64,000 nt of DNA. Source: Sphaerisporangium sp. TRM90804 (lineage in GTDB: Bacteria > Actinomycetota > Actinomycetes > Streptosporangiales > Streptosporangiaceae). Position numbers and translations under genes: made by a program. The DNA lies in the NCBI RefSeq assembly GCF_029846175.1, contig NZ_JARWAC010000001.1, positions 124,001 through 188,000 on the forward strand. The letters are read 5' to 3'. Positions 54,081 to 62,239 of the stretch are shown one piece after another. Numbering within the stretch: the first letter of the stretch is position 1; each line of letters begins with the position of its first letter. Under the pieces are notes generated by a model. That model was not told the origin of the DNA, made no database searches, and was given only the letters and a program-made list of their open reading frames with translations.

Positions 54081-54156
54081 CCCCCTTCCGGCGCCGCGTC
54101 GGTGCGAAGTGGTACGGCGAAGTCGGCGCCGCCGTACGGCGGCTCGCCGGGTGAAC
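54081..54156 (+). repeat. Dispersed repeat element B, copy 4
   Basis: A 76-bp unit starting CCCCCTTCCGGCGCCGCGTC and ending GGCTCGCCGGGTGAAC, with the palindrome CCGCCGTACGGCGG inside. By reading, it is identical over its full length to the copy at 54477. Confidence 0.85.
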
Positions 54157-54241
54157 AGCGGCCCTGGGGATGCGTGCGTCTGACGTGGGTTCCAGCCTCT
54201 TCGACATCGACCCTCATCCCGTACGGACAGCCGCCGTCCCA

Positions 54242-54279
54242 GAAATGGCGCCTTCGGCGCGCCTTTCAAGGGCGCCCCT
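54242..54279 (+). repeat. Dispersed repeat element A, copy 6
   Basis: GAAATGGCGCCTTCGGCGC then GCCTTTCAAGGGCGCCCCTC. The hairpin GGCGCC-TTC-GGCGC is at its most regular here. It lies between two element B copies. Confidence 0.75.
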
Positions 54280-54476
54280 CGCCCAGCCCGCCGTCCATCG
54301 TCACGCGGGAGACCGCCCTGCGGTGTCCAAGGGACGACGGTCGTCGACACCATGCCGTTCCACCGGCGGGATGCCGGGGTGAGGTGCGACTTCGACCGGG
54401 CCGCGTGTCTGTCCCTCGTGCGGGGCGCTCACCCGCCTTCGCCAGGGGCCGGCCTTCCCTCTCCGCCTGACGCAGT

Positions 54477-54552
54477 CCCCCTTCCGGCGCCGCGTCGGTG
54501 CGAAGTGGTACGGCGAAGTCGGCGCCGCCGTACGGCGGCTCGCCGGGTGAAC
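54477..54552 (+). repeat. Dispersed repeat element B, copy 5
   Basis: Direct repeat of the 54081 unit, 396 bp downstream with no difference seen. The shared CTCCGCCTGACG just to the left of both copies suggests the duplicated block was longer. Confidence 0.85.
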
Positions 54553-54630
54553 GGCTCAGGGCGGTGTGCGACCCAAGGTGCCCGGCCTCGTCTCTTCGTC
54601 AGCGCGTGTGTGAGGCCCCGGCAACTGGCG

Positions 54631-56310
54631 CTACAGACCGAGGGCCGTGGAGAGGTCCGCCTTAAGAGCGTCCAGGTCCTGGGCCGCCCTGCTTCGAGCG
54701 GCGGGGGCGTCGGCGATGCCGGAGACCGGGACGACGACCTCCAGGTAGCACTTCAGTTTGGGTTCGGTCCCCGACGGGCGGACGACCACGCGGGCGTCGC
54801 CGTCCAGCGTGTACCGCAGGCCGTCGGTGGGCGGCAGACCCTCGACGCCGGTGCTCAGGTCGTCCACCGACCGCACCGCCCGGCCGCCCAGGGCCGTCGG
54901 CGGGGTGGCCCTCAGTCGCTCCATGGCGGCGGTGATCAGCGAGAGGTCGTCGACGCGCACCGAGAGCTGCGACGTCGCGTGCAGCCCGTACCGTACGGCC
55001 TGTTCGTCGAGCAGGTCGATCAGCGTCCTGCCCTCCCGCCTGGCCGCCGCGGCCATGCCGGCCACCGTCAGGGCCGCGCCGATGCCGTCCTTGTCGCGCA
55101 CCGGCAGGCCGTCGTCCGAGCCGACGCTGTACCCCAGCGCCTCCTCGTACCCGAACACGAGCCCGTCCCCGGCCTTCACGATCCACTTGAACCCGGTCAG
55201 CGTCTCGGTGTGCCTCACCCCGTGGGCCTTGGCGATCTTGCCGAGCAGCGAGGACGACACGATCGAGGCCGCGACCAGCCGGTCGGGGCCGGACGTGCGC
55301 CCGATGACGTACTCACCCAGCAACCCGCCCACTTCGTCCCCGGTGAGCATCCGGAACCCGCCGTCTCCGGTGGGCACCCCCACGGCGCACCGGTCAGCGT
55401 CCGGGTCGTTGGCGACCACCAGGTCGACCCCGTCCCTCCCGGCCAGGTGCAGGGCGAGGTCCATCGCGCCGGGCTCCTCGGGGTTCGGGAACGCGACCGT
55501 CGGAAAGTCGGGGTCGGGCTCGAACTGCGCCTCGACGACGGCCGGAGGCGCGAACCCGGCCGCGGCGAAGGCGCGAAGCAGCATGGTCCCGCCGACGCCG
55601 TGCATGGGCGTGTAGACGACCCGCAGGTCACGGGCCTCCCCGAGGGGGAGCGCGGTCACCGCCGCCAGGTACGGCTCGACGATCGCGGCGTCGTCGAGGG
55701 TGTCCCAGCCCTCGCCCAGCGGGAGCCGGTCCACCGGGCCGACGGCGTCGATGGCCGCCGAGATCTCCGCGTCCAGCGGCGGCACGATCTGGGAGCCGTC
55801 ACCCCAGTAGACCTTGTAGCCGTTGTCGCGCGGCGGGTTGTGCGAGGCCGTCACCATGATCCCGGCGTCCGCGCCGAGGTGCCGCACGGCGAAGGCGAGC
55901 ACCGGCGTCGGCCGGCGGTCGGCCATCATCGACACGCGCAGCCTGGCCCCGGTGAGCACCGCCGCCGAGTCGCGCGCGAACGTCTCGGAGTTGTGCCGGG
56001 CGTCGTACCCGATCACGACGTGCGCGCCCGGCCCCAGCCGCGCCGCCAGGCCGGCCGCCGCGCGCATCACCGTGACGCGGTTCATGCGGTTCGGCCCGGC
56101 GCCCATCTCGCCCCGCAGCCCGGCCGTCCCGAACTCCAGCCTGGCCGCGAAACGGTGCTGAAGCTGTGCGGTGTCCCGCCTGTCGAGCAGGTCTCGCAGC
56201 TCGGCCCGCGTGCGCGGATCAGGATCCTGCGCCAGCCACTCCTCGGCCCGCCGCACCAGCTCAGACTCCACGAACCGCGGCCCCGCAAGCTCGGACACCG
56301 TAGAACCCAC
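54631..56310 (-). CDS. Phospho-sugar mutase (PmmB/PGM2 type), candidate phosphopentomutase
   Basis: A 559-aa alpha-D-phosphohexomutase with all four domains. LEFGTAGLRGEMGAGPNRMN is typical of the PGM2-like subgroup. The phosphoserine loop is TASHNP (Ser156), the metal loop NDPDADRCAVG, the sugar loop FGYEEALGYSVG and the phosphate loop RPSGTEPKLKCYLEV. Annotation as phosphomannomutase is customary. However, PGM2-type enzymes often isomerise (deoxy)ribose-1-phosphate, and this gene sits beside purine nucleoside phosphorylase and near deoA, whose products are those very sugars. I infer a phosphopentomutase role. Start GTG 56310 or GTG 56298. Confidence 0.9.
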   Translation of the reverse strand: MGSTVSELAGPRFVESELVRRAEEWLAQDPDPRTRAELRDLLDRRDTAQLQHRFAARLEFGTAGLRGEMGAGPNRMNRVTVMRAAAGLAARLGPGAHVVIGYDARHNSETFARDSAAVLTGARLRVSMMADRRPTPVLAFAVRHLGADAGIMVTASHNPPRDNGYKVYWGDGSQIVPPLDAEISAAIDAVGPVDRLPLGEGWDTLDDAAIVEPYLAAVTALPLGEARDLRVVYTPMHGVGGTMLLRAFAAAGFAPPAVVEAQFEPDPDFPTVAFPNPEEPGAMDLALHLAGRDGVDLVVANDPDADRCAVGVPTGDGGFRMLTGDEVGGLLGEYVIGRTSGPDRLVAASIVSSSLLGKIAKAHGVRHTETLTGFKWIVKAGDGLVFGYEEALGYSVGSDDGLPVRDKDGIGAALTVAGMAAAARREGRTLIDLLDEQAVRYGLHATSQLSVRVDDLSLITAAMERLRATPPTALGGRAVRSVDDLSTGVEGLPPTDGLRYTLDGDARVVVRPSGTEPKLKCYLEVVVPVSGIADAPAARSRAAQDLDALKADLSTALGL

Positions 56311-56433
56311 CCCTAATCAAGTACTCCCGCGCACGAATCCTCGACGGACCGGCCCGAATCCCGGCAAGAGCCCAGCCCCACTAGCGTCGTCAAACGTCCA
56401 GGGCTGGGGCGCGCCCATCAGCCCATCAGTACC

Positions 56434-57237
56434 TCAGAGCTTGTTCACCAGCGTGCCGAGCAGCACGCCCATGCGCGCCGCCGTCTCCCGGCCGACCTGG
56501 AGGACCTCCTCGTGGTTCAGCGGCTCGCCGACGAGCCCCGCGCCGGGGTTGGTCACCAGGGACAGCCCGAGCACCTCGGCGCCGCCCTCGCGTGCCGCGA
56601 TGGCCTCCAGGGCGGTGGACATGCCGATCAGGTCGCCGCCGAGGGTGCGCAGCATGCGGATCTCCGCCGGCGTCTCGTACGTCGGGCCGCGGAACGCCAC
56701 GTACACGCCCTCCGCCAGCGACGGGTCGACCTCGCGGGCCAGCGCGCGCAGCCGCTTGGAGTACACCTCGGTCAGGTCGATGAAGGTGGCCCCGGTGATC
56801 GGGTTGGACCCGGTCAGGTTGATGTGGTCGCTGATCAGCACCGGCTCGCCGACCCGCTGGGTCTCCGGACGCAACCCACCGGCCGCGTTCGTCAGCACCA
56901 CCGTCCGGACGCCGGCCGCGATCGCCGTCCGCACACCGTGCACGACCGGCTCGACGCCCCGCCCCTCGTACAGGTGGGTGCGGCCCAGCAGGATCAGCGC
57001 CTTGGCCCCCGACTCGGTGGTGACCGCCCGGATCGTCCCGAAGTGCCCGGCCACCGCGGGCGCGGCGAAGCCCGGCAGATCCGTCACGGGAAACTCGGCG
57101 ACCACCGCCCCGATGGCATCGGCCGCCGGAACCCACCCCGACCCCATGACCAGCAGCACGTCGAACGAGTCGACCCCGGTACGGCCCTTCAGCACGCCCG
57201 CCGCCTCAGCGGCGAGCCCATAAGCGTCCTTGCTCAC
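56434..57237 (-). CDS. punA: Purine-nucleoside phosphorylase
   Basis: A 267-aa trimeric-type PNP releasing purine base plus (deoxy)ribose-1-phosphate. VLLVMGSGWVPAADAIG (phosphate loop), LLGRTHLYEGRG, VVLTNAAGGLRPE, RGPTYETPAEIRML and LIGMSTALEAIAA are the diagnostic segments. The GTG start has no ribosome site; TAGCCT lies 8 nt upstream, so the mRNA may be leaderless. The mutase gene follows on the same strand after 123 bp, as in M. tuberculosis deoD-pmmB. Confidence 0.95.
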   Translation of the reverse strand: MSKDAYGLAAEAAGVLKGRTGVDSFDVLLVMGSGWVPAADAIGAVVAEFPVTDLPGFAAPAVAGHFGTIRAVTTESGAKALILLGRTHLYEGRGVEPVVHGVRTAIAAGVRTVVLTNAAGGLRPETQRVGEPVLISDHINLTGSNPITGATFIDLTEVYSKRLRALAREVDPSLAEGVYVAFRGPTYETPAEIRMLRTLGGDLIGMSTALEAIAAREGGAEVLGLSLVTNPGAGLVGEPLNHEEVLQVGRETAARMGVLLGTLVNKL

Positions 57238-57426
57238 GATGACCGAGGCTACCGCCCAAACCCGAAGATAAGCACACCCACGACACACCCGGCGAACAGC
57301 CATTCAAGATCGGCGCTCCTCGCACGTTCCCGGCTCCCTCAAGCCTCGGAACTCCGGCGAATGAGACGAGTGTTGATGGCGCGAAGCAAGGAACGTCTGC
57401 GACATACGTCCTGCCATAATCGCCGT

Positions 57427-58056
57427 GTGATCGTTTCCCCTCCCGCCGGTCGGTTGGCGCCGGTGGTGGCCGCGCGTACGCAGCGGTTCGCGGCCTTCTT
57501 CGTCGACCTGGTGTTGTTCTCGATCGTCTTCGTGCTGGCCCAGGCGGCGTACAGCACGGTGATGCCTTTCGACGCGGCAGAGGAGGAGCCCGTCCCCGGC
57601 GTGGTCGAGGGCTACCTCAACCAGTTCGCGGGCGACCCGGCATGGCCCCTGACACTCGCGCTGAACGCCGGCTTCGCGCTGTACGTCTGGCTGAGCCACG
57701 CCCGCTGGGGCCAGACCCTGGGAAAGCGCATCTTCCGCCTCAAGCTCGTCACCAGCGACGGTGAGCCACTGACCACCGCACGCACGGGAGTACGCGCCGC
57801 GCTCTACCCCGCCCTGACGGCGGTGCCGTACGCCGGACTCGCGACCCACCTCATCGACGCCCTATGGATCTTCGCCGACCGCGACCGCCGCACCCTCCAC
57901 GACAAACTCACCGGCACCGTAGTGGTGGACCTCAACCCACCGTCCTCATCCACCGGCCGCCCCAAGACGAGAATCTGGGACTTCCTCCTCGCCTTCCTGC
58001 TCGTCCTGCTCGCCATCTGGATTTACTACGTCGTCACCATCCTCTTCCAAACCTGA
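57427..58056 (+). CDS. RDD family membrane protein
   Basis: A 209-aa protein with four hydrophobic segments. RLAPVVAARTQRFAAFFVDL contains the conserved Arg and Asp of the RDD domain; WGQTLGKRIFRLKLV and DRRTLHDKLTGTVVV complete it. RDD proteins are possible transporters or accessory membrane proteins; the role is open. GTG 57427 is preceded by CATAAT exactly 6 nt upstream: a leaderless start. The last helix (LLAFLLVLLAIWIYYVVTIL) lies after a polar linker. Just past its stop begins the lower-GC toxin island. Confidence 0.85.
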   Translation: MIVSPPAGRLAPVVAARTQRFAAFFVDLVLFSIVFVLAQAAYSTVMPFDAAEEEPVPGVVEGYLNQFAGDPAWPLTLALNAGFALYVWLSHARWGQTLGKRIFRLKLVTSDGEPLTTARTGVRAALYPALTAVPYAGLATHLIDALWIFADRDRRTLHDKLTGTVVVDLNPPSSSTGRPKTRIWDFLLAFLLVLLAIWIYYVVTILFQT

Positions 58057-58362
58057 CGACGGAAACTATGCCGAGCGCACGCAGGGCGGGGTTGCCCGAA
58101 CTCAAGGAATGACACTTGTGGTGCCCACGAGCCGGGGTGCGGAAAACCCAAGGCACCTAACTACTGCAATAAGGGTGTCAAACAGTGCCAGACCGCTCCG
58201 CCGCCTGACAAGAGAAAGCTGAGGAATCCAGGTGGGCCCAGTGGCAACGGGAACGGGCCGACCGCGCCGTGCCAATGTGGAACATCGCCACAACCGTATA
58301 CACCTAAACCGAAGCCGAAGATCGACTGCAGTGACGGGCCGACGCAGGGGTCGTGCGACAGG
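58057..58362 (+). other. Open frame upstream of the toxin fragment without start codon
   Basis: The toxin reading frame stays open from the base after the RDD stop to 58363 but contains no ATG, GTG or TTG. Its translation is Cys- and Pro-rich (GCGKPKAPNYCNKGVKQC, KPKPKIDCSDGPTQ), continuing the style of the toxin's front part. It looks like the remains of a longer secreted toxin whose delivery part has been lost, not like a normal spacer. Confidence 0.55.
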
Positions 58363-59562
58363 TTGCCCCCCGAGGCGCGAACCGGCTGTGGAAAGCGCTG
58401 CGGGTACATCGAGGGCTACAACCCTGACCTGGAGGTCCTGAACTGCGATCTCTGGTCGCCTGATCCGGAGTGTCCACCGCTACGCCCCGAGCTGGTTTCC
58501 TGTATGGGGATGTGTGGACCACCAGACGCGAACTGCGGTAACTCAGGTAGCGGTGGCTTCTACAGCACCCTGTACACCGCTTGCCCACCACCAGGTCAAG
58601 GGGATCCGTCGATCATCAACGACCTCGCGGGCCAGTGCAGTGACAACCTGATGTGCGACATCCTTATAGGTGACGGCATAAATTGCCTGGCCACCCCAAA
58701 CTGGGCGGACTGCCTCTCCGCCGGCGTCGGCATCATCCCGGTCGGCAAGCTGCTAAGCGGCGGCGTCAAACTCTCCACGAAGCTCCCTAAGGCGTTCAAT
58801 AAGGGTGATGGCTGCTTAACCGGCAACAGCTTCGTCCCCGGAACCCTCGTCCTAATGGCCGACGGCGCCCGCACGCCAATCGAGGAAGTTCGAGTCGGTG
58901 ATCTCGTATTGGCGAAAGATCTGACGACGGGAGAGTCGGGGCCAAGATTAGTCAACGCGCTAATAGTTGGTGGCGGAGGCAAGAGCCTCGTGGAAATCAC
59001 CGTACACGTGAACGGAAAGCGAGATGTCGATGCTCGCTCCGTGATTGCCACCGACGGCCACCCCTTCTGGGTCCCCCGATTGGAACGATGGGTGACGGCG
59101 ACCCAGCTTCGCGTCGGCATGCTTTTGCAGACGAGCGCTGGTACTTATGTGCAGGTTAGTGCTCTTAAGAAGTGGACAGCCCCTGGGACGGTTCACAACC
59201 TGACGGTGGCACATTCTCACACTTACTACGTCTACGCAGGCAACGTTAGCCTCTTCGTGCACAACTGTGACCGGAAGGGGTTGAATTTCAGCGATGCGGA
59301 GCGGAACCGAGTGTATGATAATAATCTCAACAAAAACAATGGAGTGATAAGGTGCGAATACTGCGGACGCGATGTTCTGCGACGCCCGCGCGGTCAGCAA
59401 GGCGCGCCTGATGACGCACAGATAGACCACGTCGATCCCAAGTCGAAAGGTGGCTGTGGTGCCGCCCATAACGGGTGCGTCGCCTGCCGCACATGCAATC
59501 GCGATAAATCGACGAAGACGCTATCCGATTGGGATGACGAGCTTCGAGAGTTTTTAAACTGA
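58363..59562 (+). CDS. 5'-truncated polymorphic toxin: pretoxin HINT domain plus HNH nuclease
   Basis: The visible 399 residues start at TTG 58363, but this is probably not a true start (no ribosome site; the frame is open upstream). Residues 1-150 are a Cys-rich segment. Residues about 150-304 are a pretoxin HINT autoprotease: DGCLTGNSFVPGTLVLMADG, IEEVRVGDLVLAKDLTTGE, VIATDGHPFWVPRLERWVTA, GTVHNLTVAHSHTYYVYAG and the terminal VHNC cleavage motif. The last 95 residues are an HNH nuclease (CEYCGRD, AQIDHVDPKSKGG, CVACRTCNRDKSTKT) that would be released by self-cleavage. In contact-dependent toxins such modules end a long exported protein; the delivery part is absent here. A lower GC content and two immunity-like genes downstream support horizontal origin. 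Confidence 0.8.
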   Translation: MPPEARTGCGKRCGYIEGYNPDLEVLNCDLWSPDPECPPLRPELVSCMGMCGPPDANCGNSGSGGFYSTLYTACPPPGQGDPSIINDLAGQCSDNLMCDILIGDGINCLATPNWADCLSAGVGIIPVGKLLSGGVKLSTKLPKAFNKGDGCLTGNSFVPGTLVLMADGARTPIEEVRVGDLVLAKDLTTGESGPRLVNALIVGGGGKSLVEITVHVNGKRDVDARSVIATDGHPFWVPRLERWVTATQLRVGMLLQTSAGTYVQVSALKKWTAPGTVHNLTVAHSHTYYVYAGNVSLFVHNCDRKGLNFSDAERNRVYDNNLNKNNGVIRCEYCGRDVLRRPRGQQGAPDDAQIDHVDPKSKGGCGAAHNGCVACRTCNRDKSTKTLSDWDDELREFLN

Positions 59563-59565
59563 AGG

Positions 59566-60087
59566 ATGTCGGCTGTGTCAAAAGAAGCGAGCGATTCGCA
59601 CACTGCTCACCTCGCAACTGAGCGCCTATATAAGGTGGCCTTTGACTTGGAGTCTGTCACCTCCACATGGCCGCCCTTCTCGGTGGAGCGCCTGTGGGCG
59701 AAGAAAACGTCGGTAACCAGGGAGGTTGAGATTTGTAATATTCCATTCTATATTCCCAACCTATCTTATGGCGACGTCGTGTTGGTGAGGCCGGATCATG
59801 ATAGGCGTGAACTAGTATTCGTCCGCCTTGTTAAGCGCTCAGAGCACTCGACCGTGCGGATCTCCTTGGGGGACGAGGTGGATGGTGCTACGGTGGCAGC
59901 TGAACTGCTCTCCCTAGGATGCTCTTGGGAGGAAAGTAATGTTCCGGCCTACCTCGTATTTGATGTACCGCCGAAAGTGAATTACGGCAGAGTGCGCGAG
60001 TGGTTGCTTCAGCGAAAGTCGGAGGGCGTGTTCGCTATCGAAGAGAGTGTAATATCCGAACGGCATTGGGCTGATCTGGAGCTATAG
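59566..60087 (+). CDS. DUF4265-like protein, candidate immunity protein
   Basis: A 173-aa soluble protein without signal peptide. YKVAFDLESVTSTWPPFSVE, RLWAKKTSVTREVEICNIPF and YIPNLSYGDVVLVRPDHDRR resemble the DUF4265 family, which I recall from toxin-immunity neighbourhoods and scattered actinomycete loci. It starts at ATG 59566, three bases after the HNH toxin stop. That is the expected place for a gene neutralising the nuclease. Direct immunity is inferred from position only. GAAGG abuts the start codon; GTG 59575 is an alternative start. Confidence 0.7.
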   Translation: MSAVSKEASDSHTAHLATERLYKVAFDLESVTSTWPPFSVERLWAKKTSVTREVEICNIPFYIPNLSYGDVVLVRPDHDRRELVFVRLVKRSEHSTVRISLGDEVDGATVAAELLSLGCSWEESNVPAYLVFDVPPKVNYGRVREWLLQRKSEGVFAIEESVISERHWADLEL

Positions 60088-60096
60088 ATCGTCAGA

Positions 60097-60518
60097 ATGC
60101 AGCTGTCGGTACGAGTTATAAATTCGCGAACGCCCGAACAATTGGGGCTCTTTGCTGAGGAGCTACGGCTTCTTCGTAAAGGTCTGATGGAGTGGAGCGG
60201 GCCCGCGCGCCGTACAATGAATTCGCGATAGCCATGGGATTGCGAGACGCAACTAGCCTCCCCGGTGATTGTCGAAGACTTCATGATGCCTTGGCGGCAG
60301 GGGAGTGCATGGAACCCTTGGATTGGGCGAGTACTCTTCTCGCGACGGAGATTTCCTTCGTTAGCGATGTCGTCGGCTCTGGCTACGAATGGTCGACCAC
60401 AAAGGGATGGTCGGACGAACGGACTGTGAAGGTTCTGCGGTCCATCCAGCGAAAGCTTGTGAGCACTGTCGCGCCTGTAATGGGTCGAAGTCTGGGGACG
60501 CGACCGTCAGAGTTCTAG
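60097..60518 (+). pseudogene. Apparently frameshifted small gene in the toxin island
   Basis: ATG 60097 opens MQLSVRVINSRTPEQLGLFA, continuing EELRLLRKGLMEWS, but stops at 60231. An overlapping frame from about 60192 continues ERARAPYNEFAIAMGLRDAT with LHDALAAGECMEPLDWASTL and SGYEWSTTKGWSDERTVKVL up to 60518. Both halves read as amphipathic helical protein and together would make about 140 residues. A one-base shift near 60190 in an originally single gene is the simplest explanation. Alternatively the downstream part (108 aa from GTG 60192) is a gene on its own. Function unrecognised; position suggests a second immunity gene. Confidence 0.5.
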
Positions 60519-60718
60519 ACATTTTTCAGAGCCATTCTTTGTACGCCGTTGTCGTCCAGAACACACCGGGATCTCCCTGCGGTCATGTCTCGTAGTGATC
60601 GTCATCTACTTCTTCCACGAAGGGTTGCGCTCGACGACCAGCCGGGTGGAGTGTGTCCGGGCTGTAGGGGTGCGTAACGTTTGGTGCAGTGGGATGACCT
60701 GCGGAAGGGGTAGGGCGT

Positions 60719-61921
60719 ATGGGTGAGCTGGGGGAGCGGGCGGCGGAGTTGGATGGTGGGGATTCGTTGGCCTTGGTGCGGGGGGAGTTTGATCTTGCGC
60801 CGGGGGTTGTTTATTTGGATGGGAACTCGTTGGGGGCGTTGCCTCGGCGGGTGGCTGGGCGGGTTGCGGAGGTTGTTGGGCAGCAGTGGGGGAGGCGGCT
60901 GATTCGGTCGTGGTCTGAGGGGTGGTGGACGGCGCCTGAGCGGGTGGGGGAGCGCGTTGCGCCGTTGGTGGGGGCGGGGCCGGGGCAGGTCGTGGTGGCG
61001 GACTCCACGTCTGTGAATCTGTTCAAGGCGCTGGTGGGGGCGGTGCGGATGGCGCCGGGGCGATCGGAGATCGTCGTGGATGCGGCCACGTTTCCTACGG
61101 ATGGGTATGTGGCCGAGTCGGTTGCGGGGCTCATGAATGTGGAGCTGCGGGCTGCTACGGCCGATCGGCTTGATGACGTGCTGGGTGAGCGGACGGCTGT
61201 GGTGCTGCTCAACCAGGTCGACTACCGGACGGGGCGGTTGTACGACATGGCCTCGGCGACTGAGACGGTGCATGGCGCCGGGGCCCGGGTGGTGTGGGAT
61301 CTGTGTCACAGCGTCGGGGTGCTGCCGATCGAGCTGGACGCGCTGGGTGTCGACTTCGCGGTGGGGTGCACGTACAAGTTCCTGAACGGGGGGCCCGGGG
61401 CGCCGGCGTTCATCTACGTGCGCAAGGACTTGCAGGGGGCGTTCGAGCAGCCGTTGGCCGGGTGGGGCGGGCATCGGGATCCGTTCGCGATGGCTCCGAC
61501 GTACGAGCCGGCGGCGGGGATCGAGCGGGCGCGGGCCGGGACGCCGGACATCCTGTCGCTGCTGGCGCTGGAGGCGGCGCTGGAGGTCTGGGACGGGGTC
61601 GATCTCGCCGAGGTGCGGGCCAAGGGGCTTGCCTTGACCGGGTTCTTCATCGAGTGCGTCGACGAGTTGGTGGGGGACGCCGTCGAGGTCGTGACGCCGC
61701 GCGACGGGATGCGCGGGCACCAGGTTTCGCTGCGCCACGATGACGCGCGGGCCTTGATGGCGGAGCTCATCGCGCGCGAGGTGATCGGGGACTTCCGGGC
61801 GCCCGACATCATGCGCTTCGGCTTCGCGCCCCTGTACAACCGGTACGGCGACGCTCTGAGCGCGGCCCGCGCCCTGGCCGACGCACTCGCCACCCTGAAG
61901 GACGCCCCCGCGCGGCCTTGA
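60719..61921 (+). CDS. kynU: Kynureninase
   Basis: A 400-aa PLP fold-type I enzyme cleaving kynurenine to anthranilate and alanine. PGVVYLDGNSLGALPRRVAG, WSEGWWTAPERVGERVAPLV, the PLP-Asp region VWDLCHSVGVLPIEL and the Schiff-base lysine in CTYKFLNGGPGAPAFIYV are specific for kynureninase. ATG 60719 follows AAGGGGTAGG. No tryptophan dioxygenase or formamidase gene is in view, so it acts with genes elsewhere. Codon use is odd for this genome: the first two thirds favour G-ending and T-ending codons (GGG, GAT, GTT), unlike the C-ending norm. Confidence 0.92.
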   Translation: MGELGERAAELDGGDSLALVRGEFDLAPGVVYLDGNSLGALPRRVAGRVAEVVGQQWGRRLIRSWSEGWWTAPERVGERVAPLVGAGPGQVVVADSTSVNLFKALVGAVRMAPGRSEIVVDAATFPTDGYVAESVAGLMNVELRAATADRLDDVLGERTAVVLLNQVDYRTGRLYDMASATETVHGAGARVVWDLCHSVGVLPIELDALGVDFAVGCTYKFLNGGPGAPAFIYVRKDLQGAFEQPLAGWGGHRDPFAMAPTYEPAAGIERARAGTPDILSLLALEAALEVWDGVDLAEVRAKGLALTGFFIECVDELVGDAVEVVTPRDGMRGHQVSLRHDDARALMAELIAREVIGDFRAPDIMRFGFAPLYNRYGDALSAARALADALATLKDAPARP

Positions 61922-61968
61922 CGGTGTCCTGCTCTCCACCGTTCTCGGGGGGTTGTTCGGTCGTCTGG

Positions 61969-62015
61969 AGCGCCGTATGGCGGTGCCGGTGGGCGGGTGG
62001 TCTTGGGCGCTGAGG
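61969..62015 (-). repeat. Possible dispersed repeat element B, diverged
   Basis: AGCGCCGTATGGCGGTGCCG then GTGGGCGGGTGGTCTTGGGC loosely follows the inverted B unit at 4048. It is adjacent to an element A copy, as at the other clusters. Confidence 0.3.
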
Positions 62016-62052
62016 TGGGGTGTTCGCGCGGCGGTGGGGAGTGGGCTGGGTG

Positions 62053-62099
62053 AGGGGTCGCCTGTTGAGAGGCTGTGCCGAAGGCGCCGTTTTCAGGGG
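62053..62099 (-). repeat. Dispersed repeat element A, copy 7 (inverted)
   Basis: On the minus strand: AACGGCGCCTTCGGCACAGC then CTCTCAACAGGCGACCCCTC. Both the hairpin core and the GGCGACCC end match copies 1 and 2. Confidence 0.65.
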
Positions 62100-62239
62100 G
62101 CGGCGGGCGGCTGAGGTGGTGGGTGGGGTTGGTAAGGGTTGTGCCAACTGGGGTGGGGGGCGTGTGTCGTTGCGGTTTGGGGGTGGGGGGCGGGGGAGTC
62201 TGGAGGGTGACTTGTCGGGGGGTGTCCGTGGAGCGGGAC

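Larger units (their letters stand above)
53961..54630. other. 0.67-kb intergenic region rich in repeats
   Basis: No gene is visible between the convergent PH-domain and phosphomutase genes. The stretch contains two identical 76-bp copies of element B, one element A copy and a repeated GCTTCCTCGCC/GGTGGCCGCGGC motif at 53969-54010 (two units). Candidate frames here are Arg/Pro-rich and lack start signals. Confidence 0.7.
61922..62239. other. Intergenic region with repeats A and B-like, then G-rich tract
   Basis: 318 bp without a gene. It contains a weak element B copy and an inverted element A copy. These are followed by an exceptionally G-rich plus strand (62130-62220, runs of GGGTGGGG). The frame open through this part is compositional noise. 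Confidence 0.55.

Noticed and set aside
58810-59270. True intein inside a host protein
   Set aside because: The HINT domain is followed by an HNH domain to the stop codon with no C-extein of a housekeeping protein, and the SFVPGT/VHNC pattern is that of pretoxin HINT.
58057-60600. Prophage or integrative element
   Set aside because: Lower GC and a toxin cassette are present, but no integrase, phage structural gene, tRNA or attachment repeats are visible.
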